DNA of 64,000 nucleotides from Rubrivivax albus (GTDB taxonomy: Bacteria; Pseudomonadota; Gammaproteobacteria; Burkholderiales; Burkholderiaceae_C): positions 558,001-622,000 of the forward strand of contig NZ_SACT01000002.1 in the NCBI RefSeq assembly GCF_004016515.1, written 5' to 3'. Each line of letters begins with the position of its first letter. Position 1 is the first letter of the stretch. The position numbers and the translations under genes are program-made. Below the pieces are notes generated by a model that worked only from the letters and a program-made list of their open reading frames with translations, had not been told where the DNA came from and searched no databases. Positions 38,261 through 48,000 of the stretch are shown piece after piece.

Positions 38261-39045
38261 GCCGCATCACCGCCCTGATCGCCGACGACGAGGAAGCCCC
38301 GCGCGAACAGTTGCGCGCCGCGCTGCTGCAGGCCTGGCCCGGCCTGGAGATCGTGGCCGAGTGCCGCAACGGCGTCGACGCCTGGGACGCCTGGCTGGAG
38401 CACGAGCCGGCGGTGTGCTTCCTGGACATCCGCATGCCAGGCATGACCGGCATCGACGTGGCGCGCCGCATCGACGGCCGCACGCCGGTGGTCTTCGTGA
38501 CCGCCTATGGCGACCACGCGCTGGCGGCCTTCGACGCCGGCGCGGTGGACTACGTGATGAAGCCGGTGGATGCGCAGCGCCTGACGCAGGCCGTGGAGCG
38601 CGTTCGGCCGCGCGTGGAGGCGCCCGCCCCGCCCACCGCGACGCCGGACACGCTGCAGGCCCTGCTGGCCCAGCTGGCCAGCCAGCAGCGCCGCCCTGCG
38701 CCGCTGGACATCATCCAGGCCAGCGTGGGCAAGGAGGTGCGCCAGATCCGCGTCGACGACGTCATCTACTTCGAGGCCGACGCCCGCTACACGCGCGTCG
38801 TGTACCGCCAGGACAGCGCGAGCGATGGCGACGCCGAGGCGCTGATCCGCACGCCGCTGAAGGAACTGCTGGCGCAACTGGACGAACGCGCCTTCCTGCA
38901 GGTGCACCGGTCGGTGATCGTGGCGCGTCGCCACGTGGCCAGTGCCGTGCGCATCGACGAGGGCCACATGCACCTGACGCTGCGCGGCCGCCCGGAGACG
39001 TTGCCGGTGTCGCGCCCGTTCCAGGGCTTGTTCAAGGGGCAGTGA
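38257..39045 (+). CDS. LytTR-family response regulator
   Basis: 262 residues. Receiver domain (5-120) with acidic pocket ADDEEAPREQL, phospho-acceptor Asp57 in CFLDIRMPGMTG, Thr in VFVTAYG and Lys in VMKPVD. LytTR DNA-binding domain (about 150-260): VGKEVRQIRVDDVIYFEADARYTRVV and FLQVHRSVIVARRHV. Such regulators (AlgR, LytR, YehT) bind pairs of short direct repeats. It overlaps the second kinase by four bases. Target genes unknown; the carboxypeptidase gene follows but has its own -10 element. Confidence 0.94.
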   Translation: MSRITALIADDEEAPREQLRAALLQAWPGLEIVAECRNGVDAWDAWLEHEPAVCFLDIRMPGMTGIDVARRIDGRTPVVFVTAYGDHALAAFDAGAVDYVMKPVDAQRLTQAVERVRPRVEAPAPPTATPDTLQALLAQLASQQRRPAPLDIIQASVGKEVRQIRVDDVIYFEADARYTRVVYRQDSASDGDAEALIRTPLKELLAQLDERAFLQVHRSVIVARRHVASAVRIDEGHMHLTLRGRPETLPVSRPFQGLFKGQ

Positions 39046-39073
39046 GGTTGGCAGGCCTCTGGCCGGAGCGCGC

Positions 39074-39079
39074 GACAAT
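39074..39079 (+). promoter_or_regulatory. -10-like element of the M14 carboxypeptidase gene
   Basis: GACAAT, 6 bases before the ATG at 39086; no ribosome site. Confidence 0.4.
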
Positions 39080-39085
39080 CACGTC

Positions 39086-40780
39086 ATGCCCGCCATTCCC
39101 GTCCCCCGCTTCGACCAGTTCTACCGCCACCCCGAACTGACGCGCCTGCTGCAGGACTATGCAGCGGCGGCCCCCCATCTCGTCGAGCTGCAGAGCCTGG
39201 GCCGCAGCCACGAGGGGCGCGACATCTGGCTCGTGGTCGTCACGCACCAAGCCACCGGCGACCACGCCGAGAAGCCGGCGATCTGGGTCGACGGCAACAT
39301 CCACGCCGCCGAGCTGACCGCCAGCACCGCCTGTCTGTACTGGCTGCACCAGCTGGTCTGCGGCCACGGCCATGACCGCGAGATCACGCAGCTGCTGGAC
39401 ACGCGCACCGTCTACCTGGTGCCCCGCCTGAACCCGGACGGCGCCGAGCTGGCGCTTTCGGACCGCCCGCGCCACATCCGCAGCAGCACGCGCCCCTACC
39501 CCTGGGACGAGGACCCGGTGGACGGCCTGACGGTGGAGGACGTGGACGGCGACGGTCGCATCCTGAGCATGCGCATCCCGGATCCGCACGGCCCCTACAA
39601 GAAGCATCCCGACGAACCACGGGTGATGGTGCCGCGCGCGCCGGGCGAGTTCGGCGGCGAATACTTCCGCGTCGTGCCCGAAGGCCTGCTGGAGAACTAC
39701 GACGGCCTGAGCATCAAGGTCAACAAGGACAAGGAAGGCCTGGACCTGAACCGCAACTTCCCCGCCTACTGGCGGCAGGAGTTCGAGCAGGTCGGCGCCG
39801 GCCCCTACCCCACCAGCGAGCCCGAGGTGCGCGCGATGGTGGACTTCATCGTGAAGCACCCCAACATCGGCGCGGCGGTGAGCTTCCACACGCACAGCGG
39901 CGTGATCCTGCGACCCATGGGCACGCAGAGCGACGACGACATGACGCCCGAGGACCTGTGGGTCTACCAGCGCCTGAGCGACCTCGGCGCCCAGCTCACC
40001 GGCTACCCGGCCATCAGCATCTGGCACGACTTCAAGTACCACCCCAAGGAGGTCATCACCGGCACCCAGGACTGGGTCTACGAGCACCTGGGCGCGCTGT
40101 TCTGGACGGTGGAGATCTGGGCGCCGAACAAGGAAGCCGGCATCACCGACTACAAGTGGGTGGACTGGTACCGCGACCATCCGGTGGAGGACGACCTCAA
40201 GCTGCTGAAGTGGAGCGACGAGCAGTGCGGCGGTCAGGCCTACGTGGACTGGCGGCCGTTCCGCCACCCGCAGCTGGGCATGGTGGAGATCGGCGGCTGG
40301 GACAAGATGAACTACTGGCGCAACCCGCCACCGTCGCTGCGCGAGCGCGAGGCGGCGCGCTTCCCGGCCTGGCTGACCACGCTGGGTCTGAGCCTGCCGA
40401 AACTGGAAGTGCTGCGCACCGAGGTGCGCGCACTCGGCCCCGACACCTGGCGCGTGCGCTTCGCGGTGGCCAACGCCGGCTACCTGCCCAGCCACGTGAG
40501 CCACCGCGCCATCGAACGCAAGACCGTGCGCGGCACGGTCTTCAGCATCCACCTGCCCGAAGGCGCCTCCCTGGTCAGCGGCAAGCCGCGCGAGGAGAAG
40601 GGCCACCTGGCCGGCCATGCGCCCAAGGCCACGCTGCTGGCCTTCCTGCCCACGCGCGAGCTCACCGGCGACCGCGCCGTGGCCGAGTGGATCGTCAAGG
40701 CCCCAGTGGGCACGCGGCTGGCATTGAGCGCCAGCGCCGACCGGGCGGGGGCGGTGCACACGGAAGTGACGCTGGATTGA
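39086..40780 (+). CDS. M14-family zinc carboxypeptidase
   Basis: 564 residues. The M14 domain spans about 1-400. Zinc ligands: H-x2-E in WVDGNIHAAELTAS and His in VSFHTHSGV; catalytic Glu in FWTVEIWAPNKE. LVPRLNPDGAEL and DLNRNFPAYWRQEFE are classic. Insertions between these motifs (DVDGDGRILSMRIPDPHGPYK) make it larger than single-domain M14 enzymes, and the last ~130 residues form a beta-rich extra domain. No signal peptide, so cytoplasmic. A peptide or acyl-amino-acid substrate is expected but not identified. Confidence 0.9.
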   Translation: MPAIPVPRFDQFYRHPELTRLLQDYAAAAPHLVELQSLGRSHEGRDIWLVVVTHQATGDHAEKPAIWVDGNIHAAELTASTACLYWLHQLVCGHGHDREITQLLDTRTVYLVPRLNPDGAELALSDRPRHIRSSTRPYPWDEDPVDGLTVEDVDGDGRILSMRIPDPHGPYKKHPDEPRVMVPRAPGEFGGEYFRVVPEGLLENYDGLSIKVNKDKEGLDLNRNFPAYWRQEFEQVGAGPYPTSEPEVRAMVDFIVKHPNIGAAVSFHTHSGVILRPMGTQSDDDMTPEDLWVYQRLSDLGAQLTGYPAISIWHDFKYHPKEVITGTQDWVYEHLGALFWTVEIWAPNKEAGITDYKWVDWYRDHPVEDDLKLLKWSDEQCGGQAYVDWRPFRHPQLGMVEIGGWDKMNYWRNPPPSLREREAARFPAWLTTLGLSLPKLEVLRTEVRALGPDTWRVRFAVANAGYLPSHVSHRAIERKTVRGTVFSIHLPEGASLVSGKPREEKGHLAGHAPKATLLAFLPTRELTGDRAVAEWIVKAPVGTRLALSASADRAGAVHTEVTLD

Positions 40781-41295
40781 GCGGCAGGTGACGGCTTTCG
40801 ACCCGGGGCGGACGTTCGGTGGTCCATCAACGCCGCCGTTCAGCGTGCACGGGGGTCCGGGCAGGCGTTCTCCGGCCCACGCTCGCGGGGCGCTGCCCGC
40901 TGTGGGCCACCGACGAGGCATCAACACCGGCGTCGGTGTGTCACCGACGAGGCAACCGCGAATGGGGCCTGCGCCCGCCCACCCGAACCCCCGTCCCTTC
41001 GTAGCGCCGAGGCGTCGGTCCCCGGGAACAGCGAGCAGGTGTCGCAGGGTGGCGGCGGCGCCTGCGGGCGCAGGCCCCATTCGCGGTCGCCTGGACGCCG
41101 ACTCACCACTGGCGGCGTTGAAGCCTCGGCCGCGGATGAGCCAAGGCAGCGCCCCGCGAGCGTGGGCCGGAGAACGCGGGCGACGCCGCCACCCTGCTGC
41201 AGCGGCGGTGGAGCTCGAGGACCACGAGCGCTCGAACAAGAAGGATCACAGCGAGGCGAAATCTGCTGTTCACGGTACGCCCCGGGGCCACTGAC
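40781..41295. other. 515-base non-coding interval with inverted repeat
   Basis: No believable gene: the open frames here are Arg/Pro/Ala-rich in both directions, without ribosome sites, and mirror each other because of the inverted repeat at 40867-41175. The last 120 bases should hold the promoter of the molybdoenzyme genes, but I cannot point to a -35/-10 pair. Confidence 0.7.
40867..41175. repeat. 110-bp imperfect inverted repeat with 89-bp spacer
   Basis: Left arm 40867-40976, right arm 41066-41175. The outer 31 bases (starting GTTCTCCGGCCCACGC) and the inner 22 bases (ending TGGGGCCTGCGCCC) are identical between arms; the middle is only roughly half conserved. The left arm also has a 13-base direct repeat CACCGACGAGGCA (40908 and 40942). 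Looks like two copies of a ~110-bp interspersed element in opposite orientation. Confidence 0.8.
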
Positions 41296-41781
41296 ATGAA
41301 CATTAACGTCAACGGCCAGCCCCAGGACCTCGACGACGCCCTCGCCGACCCGGCGATGCCGCTGCTCTGGGCCCTGCGCGACCTGCTCGGCCTCACCGGC
41401 ACCAAGTTCGGCTGCGGCATCGGCGCCTGCGGTGCCTGCACCGTGCACGTGGACGGGCACGCGGTGCGCAGCTGTGTCACACCGCTGTCGGCGGTGCAGG
41501 GCAAGCGCGTGCGGACCATCGAGACCTTGCGCAGCGACGACGGCCTGCACCCGGTGCAGGCGGCGTGGATCGCCCACCAGGTGCCGCAGTGCGGCTGGTG
41601 TCAGAGCGGCGTGCTGATGGCCGCCGCCGCGCTGCTGGCGCGCCGCCCGAACCCCAGCGACGCCGAGATCGACGCCGCGCTGGGCAACCTGTGCCGCTGC
41701 GGCACCACGCCGCGCTGGCGCGCCGCGATCCGCGAAGCCGCCGAAGGCATGCCGCGCCGTGCGCCGCGGCTGCTGGGCTGA
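41296..41781 (+). CDS. iorA: [2Fe-2S] subunit of isoquinoline 1-oxidoreductase-like molybdoenzyme
   Basis: 161 residues. Plant-type [2Fe-2S] cluster in the N-half: C40, C45, C48 and C60 in [18 protein letters not shown]...RSC. The second cluster sits in the C-terminal helical domain: QCGWCQSGV and LCRCGTT. This is the small subunit of xanthine-oxidase-family hydroxylases of the IorAB type, which have no FAD subunit and pass electrons to cytochrome c or quinone. It has no signal sequence of its own and would be carried out with the Tat-bearing large subunit. The name reflects the family; the substrate is unknown. Confidence 0.85.
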   Translation: MNINVNGQPQDLDDALADPAMPLLWALRDLLGLTGTKFGCGIGACGACTVHVDGHAVRSCVTPLSAVQGKRVRTIETLRSDDGLHPVQAAWIAHQVPQCGWCQSGVLMAAAALLARRPNPSDAEIDAALGNLCRCGTTPRWRAAIREAAEGMPRRAPRLLG

Positions 41782-41787
41782 GTGCCC

Positions 41788-44073
41788 ATGAAACGCCGCA
41801 CCCTGCTGCTGGCCGGCGCTGGCGCCACCGGCGCCCTGATCGTCGGCTTCGCCGCGCTGCCGCCGCGCAGCCGGCTCGGCGAGCCCGACGCGCTCGAAGG
41901 CGCGCCGGAGGTGGCACTCAACGGCTGGATCCGGATCGGCGCCGACGGCGCGGTGCAGCTGGTGATGCCACGCTCGGAGATGGGCCAGGGTGTGCACACC
42001 GCGCTGACGATGCTGGTGGCCGAGGAGCTGGACGTGGCGCTGGACGCCGTGCAACGCGTGCCCGCCGGCTTCGACAGCCTCTACGGCAACGTCGCGATGT
42101 TCGTCGGCGGCCTGCCGCTGCATCCACAGGACCGCGAGCACCCTGGCGCAGGCGTGCGCGCCACCGAGTGGATGGTGCGCAAGCTGGCCCGCGAACTCGG
42201 GCTCAACGCCACCGGCGGCTCCACCAGCGTGGCCGACCTGTGGGAGCCGCTGCGGCTGGCCGCGGCCACCGCGCGCGCCAAGCTGCTGGGGGCCGCCTCG
42301 CTGGCGTGGCGGCTGCCGGTGGCCGAGATGCGCTGCGAAGCGGGCGTCATCCACCACCCGCCCTCGGGCCAGCGCGCCGGTTTCCGCGACCTGGCCGCGC
42401 GTGCGGCCATCACGCCCGTCAGCGGCGTGCAGCCCAAGCCACGCAGCGCCTGGCGCGTGATCGGCCAGTCCGTGCCGCGGGTCGATGTCGCGGCCAAGGT
42501 CGACGGCAGCGCCGGTTTCGGGCTGGATGTGCGCCTGCTGGACCAATGGTTCGCCGTCATCCGCCACGCGCCGGCCCTGGGCGGCAGCCCCGGCGCGGTG
42601 GACGTGGCGCCGGCGCTCGCGCTGCCCGGTGTCGAGCGCGTGGTGCGCCTGCCGCCCTATGCCGCGGCCGGTGGCGCAGATGCGGCGATGGCCGTCGTGG
42701 GCCGCACCACCTGGCACGCGATGCAGGGCGCGCGTGCCTTGCGCGTGGAGCGGCGTGGCCGGCCCGCCGGCGACCTCGACAGCGTGGCCATCGCGGCCGA
42801 CCTGGCGGCCACAGCCCGCGGCGGCGATGGCCACGTCTTCCACAGCCGCGGTGACGCTGCCACCGCCCTGGCCAGTGCAGCAAGCCATGTGGAAGCGCTG
42901 TACGAGGCGCCCTACCTGGCTCACGTCACTCTCGAGCCGCCGAACTGCACCGCACGGGTGGCCGCAGGCCGCGTCACGCTGTGGCTGCCCACGCAGGTGC
43001 CGGGCCTGGCGCGTGCCGCCGCGGCCCGCGTAGCCGGCGTGGACGAGGACGCCGTCGACGTGCACGTGACCTACCTCGGCGGCGGCTTCGGGCGGCGGCT
43101 GGAGGTGGATGTGGTGGCACAGGCCGTGCGCATCGCGATGGACTGTGGCGGCCGGCCGGTGCAGCTGGTGTGGCCGCGCGACGAGGACATCGGCCACGAC
43201 TTCTACCGCCCGGCTGCCGCGGCCTGGCTGCGCGCCGGGCTCGACGCCGAAGGCCGTGTGACCGCGCTGGACTGGCACAGCGCCGGCGACGCCATCGTGC
43301 CGCGCTGGATGGCGCGCACGCTGCCGGCACTGGCCGGCCCGTTCGACCTGCCGGACAAGACCACGGCCGAAGGTCTGTACGACCTGCCCTACGCCGTGCC
43401 GCACCAGCGCATCGCCCACAGCGCCACGCGCAGCGGCGTGCCCGTGGGGTACTGGCGCGCCGTGGGCCACTCGCACAACGCCTTCTTCAGCGAAGGCTTC
43501 GTCGACGAACTGGCGCATGCCGCCGGCGCCGACCCGCTGGCCTTCCGCCTGCGCCTGCTGGGCGAGGCACCGCGGCACCGGGCCGTGCTGGCACTGGCGG
43601 CCGAGCGCGCCGGCTGGGGCACACCGCTGCCCGAAGGCCGTGCGCGCGGCCTGGCGCTGCACGAGAGCTTCGGCAGCGTCGTGGCCATGGTCATCGAGGT
43701 CTCGGCCCGCGACGGCCGGCCGCACGCCGAGCGCGTGGTCGCCGCGGTGGACTGCGGCACCGTGGTCCACCCCGACGGCGTGGCGCAGCAGCTCGAGTCG
43801 GCGGTGATGTTCGGCCTGGCCGCGGCGCTGCACGGGCGGGTGGACATCGTCGCCGGCGTGGTGCAGCAGAAGAACCTGCCGGACCTGCCGCTGCTCACGC
43901 TGGCCGACACGCCAGCCATCGAGACCCATGTCGTGGCCAGCGAGCACCCGCCCACCGGCATGGGCGAACCGGGCCTGCCTCCGGTGGCGCCGGCGCTGGC
44001 CAACGGCTGGTTCGCGCTCACCGGGCAGCGGCTGCGCCGCCTGCCGCTGGCCGGGCCAGAGGCCGCTGCGTGA
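41788..44073 (+). CDS. iorB: Molybdopterin-binding subunit of IorB type
   Basis: 761 residues. MKRRTLLLAGAGATGALIVG is a twin-arginine-like signal. Molybdopterin-domain motifs: PRSEMGQGVHTALTMLVAEEL, YLGGGFGRR, YWRAVGHSHNAFFSEGFVDELA, and the terminal PPTGMGEPGLPPVAPALANG with the catalytic Glu. The usual large subunit of IorB enzymes is about 700-780 residues, so it is complete. Located in or at the periplasmic side of the inner membrane by its signal. GTG at 41782 is an alternative start directly after the iorA stop. No cytochrome subunit and no XdhC-type maturation gene are adjacent. Confidence 0.87.
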   Translation: MKRRTLLLAGAGATGALIVGFAALPPRSRLGEPDALEGAPEVALNGWIRIGADGAVQLVMPRSEMGQGVHTALTMLVAEELDVALDAVQRVPAGFDSLYGNVAMFVGGLPLHPQDREHPGAGVRATEWMVRKLARELGLNATGGSTSVADLWEPLRLAAATARAKLLGAASLAWRLPVAEMRCEAGVIHHPPSGQRAGFRDLAARAAITPVSGVQPKPRSAWRVIGQSVPRVDVAAKVDGSAGFGLDVRLLDQWFAVIRHAPALGGSPGAVDVAPALALPGVERVVRLPPYAAAGGADAAMAVVGRTTWHAMQGARALRVERRGRPAGDLDSVAIAADLAATARGGDGHVFHSRGDAATALASAASHVEALYEAPYLAHVTLEPPNCTARVAAGRVTLWLPTQVPGLARAAAARVAGVDEDAVDVHVTYLGGGFGRRLEVDVVAQAVRIAMDCGGRPVQLVWPRDEDIGHDFYRPAAAAWLRAGLDAEGRVTALDWHSAGDAIVPRWMARTLPALAGPFDLPDKTTAEGLYDLPYAVPHQRIAHSATRSGVPVGYWRAVGHSHNAFFSEGFVDELAHAAGADPLAFRLRLLGEAPRHRAVLALAAERAGWGTPLPEGRARGLALHESFGSVVAMVIEVSARDGRPHAERVVAAVDCGTVVHPDGVAQQLESAVMFGLAAALHGRVDIVAGVVQQKNLPDLPLLTLADTPAIETHVVASEHPPTGMGEPGLPPVAPALANGWFALTGQRLRRLPLAGPEAAA

Positions 44074-45011
44074 CCTTGCCGGCGCAGATCGGCGTCGCCG
44101 AGTTCGATGCGCTGCACGACGACCCGCCGCGATGGCGAGACGACGTGGCCGCCATCGCGGTGCGCCTGTCACCCGACGCGGTGCAACCCATGACCGAAGG
44201 CACGGCGCTGGTGGCCCTGGTGGGCCAGGCCCACGTGCTCAAGGTGTACCCGCCCTTCCTGCACGACCACTTCTCCTTCGAGCGCGCGATGCTGCGCCAC
44301 GTCGAAGGCCGGCTGCCGTTGCCCACGCCGGTGCTGGTCGCCGACGGGGCAGCCGGCGACGGCGGCACCTGGCCCTGGCTGTGGATCACGCAGCTGCGTG
44401 GCGAACCGCTGACCGCCGCGTGGCCGCGGCTGGACGAACCGGCGCGCCTGGCGGTGCTGCGCCAGATCGGCGCCACGATGGCCGCCGTGCATGCGCTGCC
44501 GGTCGACCCGCTGCGCGCCTGGGCACCGCCGTGGGCGGAGTTCCTGCAGCGCCAGCGTGCCGGTTGCGCGCGGCGCCAGGCCCGCACCGGCCTGCCTGCG
44601 CACCTGCTGGCGCAGCTGGCGATGTTCCTGGAGGGCCCGCTGCCCGATGCGCTCACGGCGCCCGACGAAGCCGACGTGCCGCTCACCGGCGAATACACGC
44701 CGATGAACCTGCTGCACGACCCGGCGCAGCCGGGCCGCCTGAGCGCGATGTTCGACTTCGGCGACGGGCTCGTGGGCCCGCGCGCCTACGACTGGCTGGG
44801 GCCGATGTGCTTCCTGGCCGCGGGCAGTGCGCCGCGGCTCGACGCGCTGTTCGACGGTTACATCGGCCGGCCCTTCGACCGCGCGCTGCGCGAGCCTCTG
44901 CTGCGCCTGCTGCTGCTGCACCGCTACAGCTGCCTGCCGGCGCAGATCGCCTGCCCGGGCTGGATGGACGCGCCGGACTTCCCCGCGCTGGCGGCGCGGA
45001 TCTGGCCCTGA
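44070..45011 (+). CDS. Aminoglycoside-phosphotransferase-fold kinase
   Basis: 313 residues. GTG start overlapping the iorB stop (GTGA). Kinase-like fold: Lys in HVLKVYPPF, helix Glu in FERAMLRHVEG, catalytic loop GEYTPMNLLHD (in place of HGDLxxxN), and metal site FDFGDGLVGPRAYDWLGP. It resembles hygromycin-B 7''-O-kinase/APH proteins, but in the catalytic loop the usual His-Gly-Asp reads Thr-Gly-Glu, so activity is uncertain. Coupling to iorAB suggests a shared pathway or just convenience. I do not infer antibiotic resistance. Confidence 0.75.
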   Translation: MTLPAQIGVAEFDALHDDPPRWRDDVAAIAVRLSPDAVQPMTEGTALVALVGQAHVLKVYPPFLHDHFSFERAMLRHVEGRLPLPTPVLVADGAAGDGGTWPWLWITQLRGEPLTAAWPRLDEPARLAVLRQIGATMAAVHALPVDPLRAWAPPWAEFLQRQRAGCARRQARTGLPAHLLAQLAMFLEGPLPDALTAPDEADVPLTGEYTPMNLLHDPAQPGRLSAMFDFGDGLVGPRAYDWLGPMCFLAAGSAPRLDALFDGYIGRPFDRALREPLLRLLLLHRYSCLPAQIACPGWMDAPDFPALAARIWP

Positions 45012-48000
45012 TCAGCCGGTGCCCGGGTCCGTGCGGCGCGCCCAGCGCGCCACCATGGCGCGCAACTGGGCCACGTCGGTGGGCTTGGGCAGGAAGTCGT
45101 TCATGCCCGCAGCCAGCGCCGCCTCGCGTTCGCTGACCAGCGCGGCGGCGGTGTGGGCGATGATGGGGAGGGATTGCGGGCCGTGCCGGCGGCGCAGTTC
45201 GGCGGTGACCTCGTAGCCGCTGAGGTCGGGCATCTGCAGGTCCATCATGACCAGGTCGTAGGGGTCGCCGGCGGCCTCGGCGGCGGTCACGGCGTCCAGC
45301 GCCTGCCGCCCGTCGGCCGCCTGGCCCACGCGCACGCCCACCTGCTCGAGCTGGGCCACGGCCACCATCATGTTGACCTCGTTGTCGTCAACCAGCAGCA
45401 CATGCGCACCCAGCACCGCAGCCGGGTCGGCTTCGGCCGCCGCAGCCACAGGCGCGCCGGCCGCCACCGGCAGCGGCAGTTCGGCCCAGAAGCAGCTGCC
45501 GCGCCCGACCTCGCTGTGCACGCCCACCGAGCCGCCCATGAGGCTGGCCAGTTCGCGACAGATCGACAGCCCCAGCCCGGTGCCGCCATAGCGCCGCGTG
45601 GTCGACTGGTCGGCCTGCGTGAAGGGCTGGAACAGCCGCGCCTGCGTGGCCTCGTCGATGCCGGGCCCGGTGTCGCTGACCTCGAAGCGCACGCGATCGG
45701 CATCCAGCCGGCGGGCGCTCAGGCGCACCTCCCCGTGGTCGGTGAACTTCAGCGCGTTGCCCAGGTAGTTGGTGAGGATCTGGCGCACGCGCAGCGCATC
45801 GCCGCTGACCGGGCCGAGGCCGGGTCCGGCCTCCAGCCGCAGCACCAGGCCGCTTGCGGCGGCCAGCGTGGTGTACCCGCGCTGCAGGGAGCCGAGCAGC
45901 AGGTCGAGGTCAAAGGCAGCGGACTCCAGCGTCAGCCGGCCGGCCTCGATCTTCGACAGGTCCAGGATGTCGGAGACGATGTCGGCCAGCGAGCGGGCGC
46001 TGTCGACGATCTGTTCCAGGTAACCGCTGCGCCGTGCCTCTTCCAGCCCGGGCGTGCGTGCCAGCTGCGCCAGCCCCAGCAGGCCGTTGAGCGGCGTGCG
46101 CAGCTCGTGACTGGTGTTGGCCAGGAAGGCGCTCTTGGCGCGGCTGGCCGCCTCGGCAGCATCACGCGCACGCGCCAGCGCCTCGTCCATGCGGCGCTTC
46201 TCGGTGATGTCCTCGACCACCCAGATCGTGCCACCGCGGCTGGGGTGCGACGGGTCAACCGCCCGCGCGAGCATGCGGCACAGGAAGGTGCTGTCGTCGC
46301 GCCGGCGGACCTCGCACTCGACCTCGACCTGCTCGCCCTTGGCCAGCAGCGGGCCGATCTGCCGACCGATCTCGCGGTACGCGTCCTGGCTCGGCCAGAC
46401 GCAGGTGCCCGGCTGACCGACGATGCTGCCGTCGGGCCACCCCAGCATGGCCTCGAACGCCGGGTTGACCATCTGGAAGGTCTCTTCGCGCGTCAGCGCA
46501 ATGCCCAGCGAGGCGTTCTCGAGGATGGCCTCGGTTTCCAGGCGATGCTGCTCGACGTCGGTCATGTCGCGCGCATTGATCACCAGGTAGTCGCGCCGGT
46601 CGGCCTGGAAGCGCGCGCCGGAGACCAGCATCGGCACCGGCGTGCCATCGCGGCGACAGAAGCGCACCGGCATGTCCTGGATGCGTCCCAGGGTCTGCAC
46701 CTGATGCACGAAGCGCTGCCGGTCGGCGACGTCGAACCAGATGCCGATCTCGGTGGACGTGCGGCCGATGACCTCTTCGGTGGGCCAGCCGGTGATGCGC
46801 TCGAAGCTGCGGTTGACCATCGCATAGCGGCCCGTGTCGAGCTCCGTCAGCGTGATCACATCGGGGCTGCTGGCGAACAGGTGCGAAAGCAGGGCTTCGG
46901 AGCGGCGCAGCACGTCCTCGGCCGCCTGGCGCTCGGTGTCGTCGACGTAGATGGACAGGACCGCTGCACCGCGCTCCGTGTCGACCGCAACCCCGGTGGC
47001 ACGCACCTGCAGCAGGCGGCCGTCCTCCTGGCGCAGCCGGAACTCGGCCACTGGCAAGGCCTCTCCCGGTGCCATGGTCTGCAGTTGCTGGGCACGGCGC
47101 AGGGCTCGTTCGCGGTCACCCGGGTCGTAGGCCTCAAGCACTGAGCCGCCGATCATCTGCGGCAGGTCGTCGTAGCCGAACAGCGTCACCGCCGCCGGGT
47201 TGGCGTCGAGGATTCGGCCGTCGCGGTGCAGCACCAGGGGGTTGGGGATGCTGACGAAGAGATCGTGGTAGCGGGCCTCGGTGCGCAACAGCGCATGCTG
47301 CGCCTGCATCGTCGGCGTCACGTCGCGGGCCACGCCCCAGTAGCCCTGGAAGACACCGCCGGGGCCGAAGCGCGGTTCACCGCTGACCAGGAAGTGCCGC
47401 AGGCTGCGGCGCCCCTGCCAGGCCACAGGCACGTCGCGCAGCGGCTGCCGCGCGCCCAGGTCGGCCTGCAGGCTGTCCAGCACGTCGGGGTCGCAAAGGA
47501 AGTGCGGCAGTTCCCAGGGCACGGCACCCAGGGCCTCACCGCCGGAGCGCACCGGTTCGCCGGAACGCTCCAGCCGCAGGTCGACCAGGCGCATCGTGGG
47601 GTCGAGTTCCCAGTAGGCGTCGGCGGAGATGCGCAGCAGGCTGCTGAAGCGCTGCTCGCGCTCGTCGGCGACCCGCGTGAAGCGGCGGATCAGGTGCGCC
47701 GCCACATGCCCGCCGCTCGCGGCCAGTGTGATCAGCAGCAGCTGAACCGTGACCACCAGTGCCAACGGCTGACCGCTGCCCAGGCTGCCAAACCGGCCCT
47801 GCAGATGGCCGAGCACCAGCGCCCCGATCAGCAGCACTCCGGCACCCGCCACCGGCAGGCCGGAGCGCGGCCCACCCAGAGCCATGGCCAGCGCAGCGTG
47901 CAAGGCGACAAAACCCAGGCCCGGCGCCGTCACACCCCAGCCGAGACCGACTGCCGCCACGCCGATGGCCACCACGGCGGCCAGCGGCCCCACAGTCAGC

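Noticed and set aside
40921..44172. 1083-residue open frame on the minus strand across the molybdoenzyme genes
   Set aside because: It is antisense to iorA and iorB, which have clear motifs; its composition is Gly/Arg/His-rich and it has no recognisable domain or start signal. A high-GC shadow.
44070..45011. Aminoglycoside resistance gene
   Set aside because: Only the fold is shared; the catalytic loop is altered and the context is metabolic, so a resistance call is not supported.
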